From contig JBGSYC010000078.1 of NCBI GenBank assembly GCA_041751095.1, forward strand, positions 20,235-84,234: 64,000 nucleotides of DNA. The letters are read 5' to 3'. Below, one piece after another: positions 33,860-44,143 of this stretch. The notes under the pieces were generated by a model that made no database searches, was not told where the DNA came from, and was given only the letters and a program-made list of their open reading frames with translations. A program made the translations under genes and the position numbers. Origin of the DNA: JADCRZ01 sp041751095. Its GTDB lineage: Bacteria; Bacteroidota; Bacteroidia; Chitinophagales; Chitinophagaceae. Numbering within the stretch: position 1 is the stretch's first letter; each line of letters opens with the position of its first letter.

Positions 33860-35275
33860 ATGGAAATCCTGCATGTCTCTGCTGAATGTTACCCTGTTGC
33901 TAAGGCCGGGGGGTTAGGAGATGTGGCAGGAGCCTTACCAAAATATCAGCATCAGTTGGGTCATACGGCGAAAGTTGTTATGCCAATGTACCGTACCAGA
34001 TTTTTGTATGATAATAACTGGGATGTAGTGCACAAGGGCGGTGCTCACCTCGGTATGATGTGGTTTCAGTATACTATTATTAAGGAAAGGACAAACAAAC
34101 TTGAATTCGACCTTTACCTTGTTGATATCAACGGCTTGTTAGACAGGGAGAGGATTTACGGTTATGATGACGATACGGAACGCTTCATTTCTTTCCAGGT
34201 TGCTGTCGTCGACTGGCTTGCTGCATGGAAACATCACCCTGACGTCGTTCACGTTCACGATCATCAGGCAGCGCTTATTCCTTTTATGATGAAGCATTGC
34301 TTCATGTACCAGCACCTGAGTTCCATACCATCTGTAATTACCATACACAATGCTCAATACCAGGGTCAGATAGGCTGGGATAAGAGTAATTACATTCCAC
34401 ATTGGGATGGATGGAGGTGGGGTATGCTCGACTGGAACGACCATATCAATCCTCTTGCAAGTGGAATCAAATGTGCATCAGTAGTCACTACGGTAAGTCA
34501 AAGCTATCTTGATGAATTGCGCTTCAGTAGTAACGGCCTTGAAAGTTTATTTGAATATGAAAAAGGCAAATGCCTGGGAATATTAAATGGGATAGACACC
34601 AGGGTCTGGGATCCTGAACACGACATTTACCTCGATCATCACTTTTCCATCGCGGATAACGAAAAAGGCAAGCTTGCCAACAAAACAATATTGTGTGATA
34701 CCTTTCATCTTGATGTCAATAAACCCCTGATTATTTTTATCGGCAGGTTAGTTGGTGAAAAAGCAGCTGAACTTTTACCCAAGGCGATCGGCGACTCGAT
34801 TTACTTTATCAATGGCCGGATGAACTTCCTAATACTCGGAAGCGGTGAGTGGTGGATCGAACACCAACTGGAAGGTATGCGCAGCAGCCTCATGGGATTT
34901 TATAACGCACAAATAGGATATAATGAAAAGCTAAGCCATGTAATGTACGCAGGTGCGGATTTTCTGTTAATGCCCAGCAGGGTGGAGCCATGTGGGTTAA
35001 ACCAGATGTACGCCATGCGTTACGGAACAGTGCCGATTGTAAGATCAACCGGCGGACTTAAAGATACAGTGATTGATTATGGAACGCCCCAGGGTTATGG
35101 AGTAACATTTACGTATGCTTCCGTAGGGGATATCACCAATGCCGTTTACAGGGCTGTAGCATTGTACGACGATCAAACAAGAATGACTGCCATACGTAAG
35201 CAGATCATGGCACTCGATTTCAGCTGGGACAGAAGTGCCAGCCAATATATTGATGTTTATAAAAGCATTTTGTAG
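33860..35275 (+). CDS. glgA: Glycogen synthase (GT5)
   Basis: A 471-residue ADP-glucose-dependent glucan synthase. It starts at the ATG MEILHVSAECYPVAK; a TTG two codons earlier is unnecessary. The donor-binding K-x-G-G-L motif is intact (Lys15 to Leu19), HVHDHQAAL marks the active-site His, and the C-terminal domain has IFIGRLVGEKAAELL and MPSRVEPCGLNQMYAMRYGT with the catalytic Glu. Complete. It is divergent from the sugar permease and followed by glgC on the same strand. Confidence 0.95.
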   Translation: MEILHVSAECYPVAKAGGLGDVAGALPKYQHQLGHTAKVVMPMYRTRFLYDNNWDVVHKGGAHLGMMWFQYTIIKERTNKLEFDLYLVDINGLLDRERIYGYDDDTERFISFQVAVVDWLAAWKHHPDVVHVHDHQAALIPFMMKHCFMYQHLSSIPSVITIHNAQYQGQIGWDKSNYIPHWDGWRWGMLDWNDHINPLASGIKCASVVTTVSQSYLDELRFSSNGLESLFEYEKGKCLGILNGIDTRVWDPEHDIYLDHHFSIADNEKGKLANKTILCDTFHLDVNKPLIIFIGRLVGEKAAELLPKAIGDSIYFINGRMNFLILGSGEWWIEHQLEGMRSSLMGFYNAQIGYNEKLSHVMYAGADFLLMPSRVEPCGLNQMYAMRYGTVPIVRSTGGLKDTVIDYGTPQGYGVTFTYASVGDITNAVYRAVALYDDQTRMTAIRKQIMALDFSWDRSASQYIDVYKSIL

Positions 35276-35553
35276 AGAAGGAAAAGGCAGATGAAGAAAT
35301 AAATTCTCTCCGGCGGTACAAAAACAAAGAACGGGGATAATAAGCTATTTTTACGGCAAAAGGTAAAGACCGAGGTTAAACAGAAAAAAATGAAAATTTT
35401 TCTTTTACTGCTGTCTTCTTTACTTTCCGGCAAATCAAACGGGTAAAGTCCAGTCGATTTTAAAAAAAAGAGAAAAACATTCACTCTTCTTCTCCTTTTT
35501 TAATTTCTGCCTTCTCTTTATCCACTGGCAATCATTTTTAAAAATGTATAGTT

Positions 35554-36828
35554 ATGGCAAAGTCAACCCTTGCAGTTATATTGGGAGGTGGAGCAGGCAC
35601 CCGATTGTTCCCCTTAACCGCCAGCCGTAGTAAACCCGCTGTGCCTATCGCAGGTAAATACAGGCTTGTGGATATCCCCATCTCAAACTGTATAAATTCC
35701 GGCATAAACCAGATGTTTGTTCTTACGCAGTTTAATTCGGCATCGTTGAACCGGCACATAAAGAATACCTACCATTTCAGCGCTTTCAGTACTGCTTTTG
35801 TAGATATCCTCGCGGCTGAGCAAACTCCGGACAACCCTACCTGGTACCAGGGAACGGCAGACGCCGTTCGGCAAAGCCTCAGGCATATTGCCCCTTTCGA
35901 GAGTGATTATGTTTTAATCCTTTCAGGTGATCAGCTATACCAGATGGACTTTAAGGCAATGCTTGATAATCACAGGTCTTTAAACGCTGACATAACTGTG
36001 GCAACAATTCCGGTAAACGCCAGGGATGCACCCGATTTCGGAATCATGAAGAAAGACGAGGACGGATTCATTACCTCATTTATAGAGAAGCCCGCCGCCG
36101 GCATACTCGGCGATTGGCTAAGCGACACAGGCCCAGCGATGCATTCGAAGGGAAAGAATTACCTCGCATCAATGGGTATCTATATATTCAGCCGCGACCT
36201 CCTGTTCGAATTGCTTGAAACTGAGAAAAAAGATGCCACCGATTTTGGAAAAGAGATTATTCCGGAATCTATCGACAAGTATAAGGTGGTCAGTTTCCAG
36301 TACGACGGATACTGGACGGATATCGGGAACATACATTCTTTTTTTGAAGCCAATCTGGGGTTAACTGCTGAAATTCCTGACTTTAACCTCTTTGACGATA
36401 CTAAGTCGATCTACACCCGCGCCCGGATGCTGCCTCCGGCCAAAATAAGCGGTACAACTCTTGAAAAAACAATCATTGCGGAAGGGTGTATCATCAACGC
36501 CTCCAGGATAGAAAACTGTGTAGTTGGAATTCGCTCCCGCATCGGTTATGGCACAACGATAGTAAGCAGTTATGTGATGGGTAACGACTACTTTGAAACG
36601 ATTTTCGAGATAACCCGCGCGCTCGAAAAGGGAGTTCCTAATATCGGAATCGGGCATCGCTGCTATATCAAGAATGCTATCGTTGATAAAAATTGCCGTA
36701 TCGGTGATGATGTGCGGATAAATGGCGGTGCACACCTTCAAAACACCGACCATGAGTTTTACACGGTTAAAGACGGTATCGTGGTAATAAAAAAAGGCGC
36801 TGTAATACCGAATGGTTTTGTAATCTGA
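35554..36828 (+). CDS. glgC: Glucose-1-phosphate adenylyltransferase
   Basis: A 424-residue enzyme that makes ADP-glucose, the committed and allosterically controlled step of bacterial glycogen synthesis. The pyrophosphorylase motif is LGGGAGTRLFPLTASRSKPA near residue 10, followed by SGDQLYQMDF and the FIEKPA glucose-1-phosphate site. The C-terminal left-handed beta helix (about 300-424) has hexapeptides such as ENCVVGIRSRIG and NCRIGDDVRING. It follows glgA after 278 gene-free bases and is followed by a strong hairpin. Complete. Confidence 0.95.
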   Translation: MAKSTLAVILGGGAGTRLFPLTASRSKPAVPIAGKYRLVDIPISNCINSGINQMFVLTQFNSASLNRHIKNTYHFSAFSTAFVDILAAEQTPDNPTWYQGTADAVRQSLRHIAPFESDYVLILSGDQLYQMDFKAMLDNHRSLNADITVATIPVNARDAPDFGIMKKDEDGFITSFIEKPAAGILGDWLSDTGPAMHSKGKNYLASMGIYIFSRDLLFELLETEKKDATDFGKEIIPESIDKYKVVSFQYDGYWTDIGNIHSFFEANLGLTAEIPDFNLFDDTKSIYTRARMLPPAKISGTTLEKTIIAEGCIINASRIENCVVGIRSRIGYGTTIVSSYVMGNDYFETIFEITRALEKGVPNIGIGHRCYIKNAIVDKNCRIGDDVRINGGAHLQNTDHEFYTVKDGIVVIKKGAVIPNGFVI

Positions 36829-36836
36829 TATTTCTG

Positions 36837-36874
36837 CAATTCAGCAACATCCTTTGCCGGATGTTGCTGAATTG
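36837..36874. other. Perfect 16-bp hairpin after glgC
   Basis: CAATTCAGCAACATCC (36837-36852) pairs without mismatch with 36859-36874 across the 6-base loop TTTGCC. It begins nine bases after the glgC stop. No T-tract follows. It should be a strong 3'-end or mRNA-stabilising structure that separates glgC from the transporter. Confidence 0.8.
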
Positions 36875-36975
36875 TGACAATCCTGAAGATGTTTGCATGC
36901 ATTACGGCACCCGCCTCCAGGCACCCGAATATTCATAGTGAGCATGTTTAACTGACAAACGATACACTAACGATT

Positions 36976-38322
36976 ATGGCATCCGGAATATATCCAGTCG
37001 ATACGGAAGCCAGCGTTCCCAAATCCCGGTTAACATTCAGCGAGGTATGGAACATGAGTTTCGGATTTCTGGGAATTCAATTTGGCTTTGCGCTCCAAAA
37101 CGCTAACGTTAGCAGGATCTTTCAAACCCTCGGTGCCGAGATCGATAACATTCCTATCCTCTGGATAGCAGCCCCTGTGACAGGATTTCTTGTTCAACCG
37201 CTAATCGGGTACCTTAGTGACAGAACCTGGCATCCCTACTGGGGCCGGAGAAGGCCCTTTTTCTTTATTGGGGCCATACTTGCGTCTATCGCACTTTTGC
37301 TGATGCCGAATTCCACGGTGTTGTGGATGGCCGCCCTGCTGCTGTGGCTCCTTGACGCTTCTATAAATATTACCATGGAGCCATTCCGTGCGTTTGTTGG
37401 AGATAAGTTGCCCCCTTCCCAACGCACGACAGGGTTTGCCATGCAAACCTTTTTTATCGGCATTGGCGCAGTGATAGCATCCCTGCTGCCTTATATGTTT
37501 ACGAATATTTTCAAGATCAGCAATACCGCTCCGCAAGGCGTAATTCCTGATTCGGTTAAATACTCTTTTTATCTCGGAGCAGCAGTTTTCATTACTGCAG
37601 TGAGCTGGACGGTTTTCACTACAAAAGAATCGCCACCCCCAAATTTAGAACAGTGGAAAAGGGAAAACGCACAGACCGGCGGCTTGTTTAACGGCTTTAC
37701 AGAAATAATAAAGGGGATAAGAACTATGCCCCGTACTATGATCCAATTGGCTTTTGTGCAGTTCTTTACCTGGCTCGCATTCTTTTCGTTATGGATATAT
37801 ACATCTGCTGCTGTAGCAGAGAATTCTTTTGGAACAACCGATACAACATCCGAACGCTTCCAGGATGCCGGTGACTGGGTAGGGGTAATGTTTATGGTGT
37901 ATAACGGTATTTCTGCCATTACTGCGTTTCTTTTACCCGTAATCGCAAAGAAAACCGGAAGAAAATATACGCATATGATCTGCCTGATTACAGGCGGCGT
38001 GGCGTTGATCAGTATGTTGTTTATTAAAGATCCTCAAATGCTTTTACTGCCAATGATTGGCGTAGGCCTGGCATGGTCTTCAACCCTTACACTGCCTTAT
38101 GCTATTCTGGCCGGTGCATTGCCCCCGGATAAAATGGGATTTTATATGGGTGTGTTTAACTTTTTTATTGTGATACCCCAGATCGTGGCAGCTTCATTGC
38201 TTGGATTTGTTGTAAAAAGAGTGTTTGACAATCATAGCATATATGCATTAATGGTCGGGGGTGTATGCATGATCATAGCAGGATTGCTAAACTTTATCGT
38301 AACTGATAAAGATCAGGGATAG
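36976..38322 (+). CDS. GPH/SLC45-type MFS sugar transporter
   Basis: A 448-residue MFS permease with 12 predicted helices. The first helices show MSFGFLGIQFGFALQNANVS, IAAPVTGFLVQPLIGYLSDR and the loop TWHPYWGRRRPFF, which are hallmarks of the SLC45 / sucrose-maltose symporter group. It is located between glgC and the GLPGLI/barrel operon and near malQ, so maltose, maltodextrin or sucrose is a fair guess for the substrate. Complete. Confidence 0.85.
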   Translation: MASGIYPVDTEASVPKSRLTFSEVWNMSFGFLGIQFGFALQNANVSRIFQTLGAEIDNIPILWIAAPVTGFLVQPLIGYLSDRTWHPYWGRRRPFFFIGAILASIALLLMPNSTVLWMAALLLWLLDASINITMEPFRAFVGDKLPPSQRTTGFAMQTFFIGIGAVIASLLPYMFTNIFKISNTAPQGVIPDSVKYSFYLGAAVFITAVSWTVFTTKESPPPNLEQWKRENAQTGGLFNGFTEIIKGIRTMPRTMIQLAFVQFFTWLAFFSLWIYTSAAVAENSFGTTDTTSERFQDAGDWVGVMFMVYNGISAITAFLLPVIAKKTGRKYTHMICLITGGVALISMLFIKDPQMLLLPMIGVGLAWSSTLTLPYAILAGALPPDKMGFYMGVFNFFIVIPQIVAASLLGFVVKRVFDNHSIYALMVGGVCMIIAGLLNFIVTDKDQG

Positions 38323-38347
38323 AGGGCGTCGGGGAAAAATGAACAGC

Positions 38348-39079
38348 TTATATCATGATCAGCCAGATGTTCCTTGCAGCATATTTACCCCAGTCTTTCA
38401 GGCTTTTTTGTATCGATACCTTTAGCTCGCTCATGGTCGTCTTTTTACCCTTAACGGGCGGTGCAAAGTCTGTTGTTTTAACTCCTTCGAGTTGAACTTT
38501 CGTAGCAAACCAGGTAGTATTCAGCCGGGGTAGCGCAAGCCCCAATATCATGCCGGGCAACCCGCTGAACGATTCAGGGCCTCCCGGCACCAGGATCTCA
38601 TCGGTAAAAAAAGCTACTACATAAATCGAATCCAAAATAATGGCAACAGCCTTCCTGCAATCAAAACCTGCTATTTTACGGGTGTCTGGCGTAATCTTCC
38701 AGTTAATTTTTCTGATGGTATCCTGTATCAAAAAATTCTGCTCAAAAACCTGTTTCTGACTGATGAATTGATTGCTGGTATAATCGTTTAATACAACATT
38801 TGCGGACGCAGGATTGCTCAGGAAGAAATTGCGAACCGGAGCATCCGCTTCTCTTCCAGGCTTATACATCGATTTATCGTTCTCGAAATAAAGATCAAAA
38901 TAATCTGTCTTAAACTGGGGAGTACTTTTTTTTAACATTTGGCCCCATTCGCCTTCCGCATCAAATTGCTTGTGAACGTTGACCTTTCGTTCAAATTCAA
39001 TCTTTCCTTTACTCAAAAATTGCGCTTTTGTTGAATACACAGTAATGCATACCAGCAATGATAAAAATATGGGTTTCAT
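38348..39079 (-). CDS. GLPGLI family protein, exported
   Basis: A 243-residue protein of the Bacteroidota GLPGLI family (function unknown). It has a signal peptide (FLSLLVCITVYSTKAQ) and, near residue 180, the naming motif as GLPGMILGLALP. Preceding it are RKIAGFDCRKAVA and VVAFFTDEILVPGGPESFSG, typical of the family. It is downstream of the large barrel gene with only 17 bases between, so the two form an operon, the usual partnership. A role in assembly or function of the barrel is inferred from this context. Confidence 0.9.
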   Translation of the reverse strand: MKPIFLSLLVCITVYSTKAQFLSKGKIEFERKVNVHKQFDAEGEWGQMLKKSTPQFKTDYFDLYFENDKSMYKPGREADAPVRNFFLSNPASANVVLNDYTSNQFISQKQVFEQNFLIQDTIRKINWKITPDTRKIAGFDCRKAVAIILDSIYVVAFFTDEILVPGGPESFSGLPGMILGLALPRLNTTWFATKVQLEGVKTTDFAPPVKGKKTTMSELKVSIQKSLKDWGKYAARNIWLIMI

Positions 39080-39096
39080 ATCGGTGAAATATTTAT

Positions 39097-41871
39097 TTAA
39101 AATTGAGATGGCTTGCCATTTTTGCTGAAGTTCAGGGTAAACGATAACAGGAAATACCTCCTGAGTGTTTCATAGGTTTTCTCGTAAACGTAGTTGCTTG
39201 TTACATTTCTCCTAAAGCCGATATTCTGATCGAGGATATCAAATACCGACAGCTTTAATAGCCCAACATCATTTTTGAAAAGTTTTTTTCCGAGTGAAGC
39301 ATTCCAGCGGATAACATTATTGTTGCGGTCGAATACACTTGTACGCTGGCGGAAATTGAAATCGCAATCAGTATTGAATTCAGTTTTGAGTGGCAGGTCA
39401 ACATTTCCATAAACATTATGCGTTTGTGACCAGAATTTTGTCACGACATCTTTTCTGATTGAAGAGGTAGAAGTAGTGTAGGTGATGCTGGAACTCAGCC
39501 CTACATGATACTTTTTGGCTTTATTCTTATAGAACGAGGTACGGATGGAATAATTTTCATTTTTATTTTCATTTTTTCTGCCGTTGATGAAATTGATCAT
39601 TTGGCCGGCCGAATAACTCAGGTTGTTGTTCCAGCTCAGGTCGAGAACTTTGATCTTATAGCCATATCCCGCATATGCATTTATGTTATAGCTGCCATTT
39701 ACATTTATCGACTGGAAGACCCTTCTTCCAAGAGAATCGACACGGTCGCTATTGCTGATGGCATTGCTTACGTTTGTAAGTGAAATGTTGGCATAAACGC
39801 TCCTTTGATTCAAAACTTTGTAATCATTGAAAGTCAGCCTGAACGAATTCCTGAACTCCTGTTTAAGGTCGGGGTTGCCAATATAGATACTCAGCGGATC
39901 AGTATTGTCGCGGAGAGGTTGCAACTGGGTGAGACTTGGCTGCCTTGTATTGCCGTTATAGTTAAAAGAGAGGCGCTTGAACTGGGTAAAGCTATACACG
40001 AAGTTTGCCTTGGGAAAGAGGTTGATAAATGAATAATTAAAATTAGTGTCTGCTCTGAGATCAGTTTGTTCAAAATCCGAATACGACAGATTGCTTCCGA
40101 GAGAAAAATTATATTTTTTCTTTACTATCCTGAGCGCTAATCCGCCACTATTGGTGAGAATATTAAACGCATATTCATTGCTTAACGAGTCGATCCGCTT
40201 TGCATAAATACCACCGGCCTCATCAAGTGTTGTTCTCCTCGAAGTGCTGTTACTGGTTGCAACGCCGTAATTCACTTCGAGGTAAGCTGTTTTGGATAAC
40301 GGTTCTGTATATGTTGCCCTCGTATCCAGCGTGAACGTCTGTGATTCGTTGAGCTTTTTCTGATCTACCGTATCTGAAAGACTTATCAGCCCGCTTTTGG
40401 CAAAGTATTCGTTAACGGCATTCAGAAATCCTGAGGAGGTATTTTTTCTGAAATCCTGCTGAAGATTCCAGCTTATGGTTCTTCCTTTCTTTTTGAATTT
40501 CTTGCGCCACAGCGCAGTAGTATTTGCGCTGGCATTTTCGCCGTTGGAGGAAACATTCCGGTTACTGCGGTTAACCATGTTGCTTGAAGAATTCAGTGAT
40601 TCCGTATACAAAGAATTATCTGAGAGCGATTTTCCGAGGCTTCCCCGGGTGCTGATCTTAACCGAAGAAGATGAGTCTATCTGAATTTCGAACATAGCAT
40701 TAAGAGAATGGCGTAAGCGGCTATCGAAATTTGTGCTACGCTGGTTTGTAAAGTATAAGGTATCAGGAAGTATCGTTTGCGTAAATGTTCCGCTGGTACC
40801 CGCATTGTTTAATTTATTGAACAGGTAGCTGCTGTTAAAATTATTTTTGTCTGCCCTCCACTTGTTTGAAAAATGTAAACCGCCGCTCCAGCTCGACGGA
40901 AGGCCTTCGCCATAATAAGTTGGACCGCCGAAATCCTGATCATAATTTCCAAAAGAAACAAATCCTCCGTATTCTTCCATGTACTCCATATTATTCCCGC
41001 CACCATAATTCGACTGCTCGTTCCAGTCGAGCCCTGTTTTTCCCGTGTTCGACATAATACCGAATGCGGACACCTTCCGCTTTCCCTTGAAGGAGTTGAT
41101 CATGCCGTTGTTATTCCAGAAGTTTTTCGGTCCGGCGCCAAGCGTGACTTTTCCAAAGTATCCATTCTTTTTATTTTCTTTCAGTTTAAGGTTTAATGTC
41201 TTTTTCGATTGTCCGTCATCGATACCGGTGAAAGCTGCCTGGTCGCTCTTTTTATCAAATACCTGCACCTTCTCAAGGGCGTCGGCTCTCAGGTTTTGTG
41301 TAGCAATCGTAGGGTCGTCACCAAAAAATTCTTCACCGTCTACAAGCACTTTCTCAATTGTTTGTCCCTGGGCACTGATTTTTCCGTCTTTGGTAACCTG
41401 GATGCCCGGCAATGTTCGCAACAGATCTTCCACAGAGGCATTGGGCCTTACTTTAAAGCTGTCTGCAATAAATTCCGTTGTGTCACCTTTAAACCGGATG
41501 GCGCCTAATTGTTGCTTAACGATCACTTCCTGGAGTAGCTGGCTTTTTGTGGTAAGATTGACGGTTCCCAGATCCAGCACTGATGTATCCTTTATCAAAA
41601 TTTCCTCTACATAATCTGCAAATGTTGGGTGAGTAATCCAAACGATAAGCTTTTCGCGCGGCAGATTTTTGACGATAAAATTTCCTCCCTGGTTGGTCCG
41701 GCTATACCCCACAAGTACAGAGTCTGATTTCCGTAACACGGCAACGACAGAGTACTGAAGATCTTTCTTATTGGAGGTATCTTTAACGGATCCTTTTACA
41801 GATGCGTGCTGTGATTTTGCGGAATTTACGACAGCAAGCAGAAGCACGAAAAAGAACAAAAGGTTTTTCAT
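39097..41871 (-). CDS. TonB-receptor-like outer membrane beta-barrel protein
   Basis: A 924-residue outer-membrane protein from the ATG at 41871 (MKNLLFFFVLLLAVVNSAKS is the signal peptide; the upstream ATG adds 13 unrelated residues). An N-terminal carboxypeptidase-regulatory-like beta sandwich (about 20-105) is followed by a plug-like region with SVEDLLRTLPGIQV and KVLVDGEEFFGDDP. The rest is an OMP_b-brl_3 barrel of many Tyr/Phe-ending strands. No TonB box or SusD partner is seen. It is co-transcribed with GLPGLI. The substrate is unknown; peptide or polysaccharide import are options. Confidence 0.88.
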   Translation of the reverse strand: MKNLLFFFVLLLAVVNSAKSQHASVKGSVKDTSNKKDLQYSVVAVLRKSDSVLVGYSRTNQGGNFIVKNLPREKLIVWITHPTFADYVEEILIKDTSVLDLGTVNLTTKSQLLQEVIVKQQLGAIRFKGDTTEFIADSFKVRPNASVEDLLRTLPGIQVTKDGKISAQGQTIEKVLVDGEEFFGDDPTIATQNLRADALEKVQVFDKKSDQAAFTGIDDGQSKKTLNLKLKENKKNGYFGKVTLGAGPKNFWNNNGMINSFKGKRKVSAFGIMSNTGKTGLDWNEQSNYGGGNNMEYMEEYGGFVSFGNYDQDFGGPTYYGEGLPSSWSGGLHFSNKWRADKNNFNSSYLFNKLNNAGTSGTFTQTILPDTLYFTNQRSTNFDSRLRHSLNAMFEIQIDSSSSVKISTRGSLGKSLSDNSLYTESLNSSSNMVNRSNRNVSSNGENASANTTALWRKKFKKKGRTISWNLQQDFRKNTSSGFLNAVNEYFAKSGLISLSDTVDQKKLNESQTFTLDTRATYTEPLSKTAYLEVNYGVATSNSTSRRTTLDEAGGIYAKRIDSLSNEYAFNILTNSGGLALRIVKKKYNFSLGSNLSYSDFEQTDLRADTNFNYSFINLFPKANFVYSFTQFKRLSFNYNGNTRQPSLTQLQPLRDNTDPLSIYIGNPDLKQEFRNSFRLTFNDYKVLNQRSVYANISLTNVSNAISNSDRVDSLGRRVFQSINVNGSYNINAYAGYGYKIKVLDLSWNNNLSYSAGQMINFINGRKNENKNENYSIRTSFYKNKAKKYHVGLSSSITYTTSTSSIRKDVVTKFWSQTHNVYGNVDLPLKTEFNTDCDFNFRQRTSVFDRNNNVIRWNASLGKKLFKNDVGLLKLSVFDILDQNIGFRRNVTSNYVYEKTYETLRRYFLLSFTLNFSKNGKPSQF

Positions 41872-42092
41872 CCGGTTGCGTTGTGGGTTTAGGAATGGTA
41901 AGGCAGGCAAAAAATACGAAATCCAATATCAAATAATTTACAATACCTTAGAATAAACAAAATCATAATAATACGTTAAAGAGCCGCCGTTTTGTCTCTG
42001 AGAGATGCACGTGCAAAAAAAATCCACAAAAAAGTTTTCTTTGATTTAGAAAAGAAAATAAGAAGATTTATGTAACCCAAATAATTTGATAT

Positions 42093-44033
42093 ATGGAACG
42101 CTACGAAGAAAAAAATTTTGTGGACACCTCGAAACCGGTTTGGAATTATTCCCTGCTAAACGATGAAGATATCACGAACTTTCAGCAGGGCACAAATTAC
42201 CAGTTATATGATAAGTTCGGTTCTCATGCTGTCCGGGTCAATGATCAGTGGGGGATGTATTTCGCGGTATGGGCCCCGAATGCGACCTCTGTTTCGGTAA
42301 TGGGTAATTTTAACGACTGGAAAAAGAAAGAGTACGAATTGTGGCCCCGTTGGGATAAAAGCGGCGTTTGGGAAGGTTTTATCAGTGGGTTTAAAACCGG
42401 GGAAGTTTACAAATACCATATCGTTGGCTTTAATGGAATTGAAACAGACAAAGGCGATCCTTTTGCAAATTTCTGGGAGCGTAAGCCTTTAACGGCGTCT
42501 ATTGCGTGGAATATTCAATATGAATGGAAAGACGAAGAATGGATGGGAAAACGCAAAAGAAACAATGCATTGGATTCGCCGTGGAGTGTTTATGAAGTGC
42601 ACCTGGCAAGCTGGATGCGACCCGACACACATGACGAAGAAGCATATCATACCTATCAGCAGATCGCCGAAAGACTTGTTCCGTATGTGAAGGAAATGGG
42701 CTTTACGCATATCGAATTGATGCCGGTAATGGAACACCCCTTTGATGGGAGCTGGGGTTACCAGGGAACCGGCTTTTTTGCACCTACCTCACGGTTTGGG
42801 TCACCCCAGGACTATATGGCATTCACAGATGCTTTTCACGAGGCAGGAATTGGCATCATCCTCGACTGGGTGCCCTCTCACTTTCCTTATGATGCGCATG
42901 GTTTGTTTATGTTCGACGGCACCCATACTTACGAGTACGCTGACATGCGAAAAGGGTTTCATCCGGACTGGAACTCATATATCTTTAATTATAAAAGGGG
43001 AGAGGTAAAATCTTTCCTGATCAGCTGCGCGAGATTTTGGTTTGATAAATTTCATGCCGACGCATTACGGGTCGATGCTGTGTCATCAATGCTGAAGCTG
43101 AACTATTCCAGGAAGGAAGGGGAGTGGGAGCCCAATGAATTCGGGGGGGATGGCAATCTGGAAGCCATAGCCTTTATCAAAGACCTGAATGAAACCATTT
43201 ACCGCGATTTCCCCGACGTGCAAATGATCGCTGAAGAAGCCAGCGACTGGCCGGGCATATCAAGACCGACGTTTGCCGGGGGGCTTGGATTCGGAATGAA
43301 ATGGATGATGGGCTGGATGCACGATACCCTGAATTATTTTAAAATGGATCCCCTTTTTCGAAAATCGCAACAGGACCAGCTTACGTTCAGTATGGTGTAT
43401 TACTATGATGAAAATTTTATGTTGCCACTCAGTCACGATGAAGTAGTGCACGGCAAATCACCTATTATTTACAAAATGCCGGGAGACGATTGGCAGAAAT
43501 TTGCCAATCTTCGTTTGCTGTATTCATATATGTTTACCCACCCCGGAGGCAAGCTGCTGTTTATGGGTAACGAATTCGCTTCAACTTCAGAATGGAATTA
43601 TAAAAGTGAATTACCCTGGGAACTTTTGCAATACGATTCTCATAGAATGATCAAAGATTGTGTACGGGATCTTTGCCACCTTTATAAAAGCGAACCTGCT
43701 TTATATGAAAGGCAGTTTGAAAAAGATGGCTTTGAGTGGGTTGACCTTAACCACCACAATGAAAGCGTCATCTGTTACCGGCGAAAAGGGCTCCATGCAA
43801 AAGACGACCTTTTGATCGTGTTGAATATGACGCCCGTTGTTCGCAGAGACTGGAAGATAGTAGTTGATGGAAAAAGCGAATGGAAAGAAATATTCAATAG
43901 CGACGAAACAAAATACTGGGGCACGGGTGATGTTTTTAATCCGGACATCAAGGTGCAAAAGACCGGAACCAATGGGCAGCATTATGAAATAAATGTGCAT
44001 CTTCCGCCGCTGGGTGCGGTTGTTTTGCGGTGA
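42093..44033 (+). CDS. glgB: 1,4-alpha-glucan branching enzyme (GH13)
   Basis: A 646-residue enzyme that introduces alpha-1,6 branches in glycogen. An N-terminal CBM48 (about 50-130, with VMGNFNDWKKK) precedes the GH13 barrel: ELMPVMEHPFDGSWGYQ, nucleophile Asp328 in ADALRVDAV, acid/base Glu381/382 in MIAEEASDW, and Asp449 in LSHDEVVHGK. All catalytic residues are present. The C-terminal all-beta domain closes the protein. It lies 2 kb from glgC on the same strand, separated by the barrel operon. Confidence 0.95.
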   Translation: MERYEEKNFVDTSKPVWNYSLLNDEDITNFQQGTNYQLYDKFGSHAVRVNDQWGMYFAVWAPNATSVSVMGNFNDWKKKEYELWPRWDKSGVWEGFISGFKTGEVYKYHIVGFNGIETDKGDPFANFWERKPLTASIAWNIQYEWKDEEWMGKRKRNNALDSPWSVYEVHLASWMRPDTHDEEAYHTYQQIAERLVPYVKEMGFTHIELMPVMEHPFDGSWGYQGTGFFAPTSRFGSPQDYMAFTDAFHEAGIGIILDWVPSHFPYDAHGLFMFDGTHTYEYADMRKGFHPDWNSYIFNYKRGEVKSFLISCARFWFDKFHADALRVDAVSSMLKLNYSRKEGEWEPNEFGGDGNLEAIAFIKDLNETIYRDFPDVQMIAEEASDWPGISRPTFAGGLGFGMKWMMGWMHDTLNYFKMDPLFRKSQQDQLTFSMVYYYDENFMLPLSHDEVVHGKSPIIYKMPGDDWQKFANLRLLYSYMFTHPGGKLLFMGNEFASTSEWNYKSELPWELLQYDSHRMIKDCVRDLCHLYKSEPALYERQFEKDGFEWVDLNHHNESVICYRRKGLHAKDDLLIVLNMTPVVRRDWKIVVDGKSEWKEIFNSDETKYWGTGDVFNPDIKVQKTGTNGQHYEINVHLPPLGAVVLR

Positions 44034-44040
44034 GGTATGG

Positions 44041-44100
44041 GCTATCAGCAGTCAGCTATCAGCTATCAGCTATCAGCAGTCAGCAGTCAGCAGTCAGCAG
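44041..44100 (+). repeat. Heptanucleotide array GCTATCA/GCAGTCA
   Basis: Eight and a half tandem 7-base units: GCTATCA or GCAGTCA in the order 1,2,1,1,1,2,2,2 with a final GCAG. It starts seven bases after the glgB stop and is the inverted counterpart of the next array. Confidence 0.85.
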
Positions 44101-44143
44101 AGCCGTGAACAACCAATTTGTGCCGTACCGTTTTCTTCCCATG

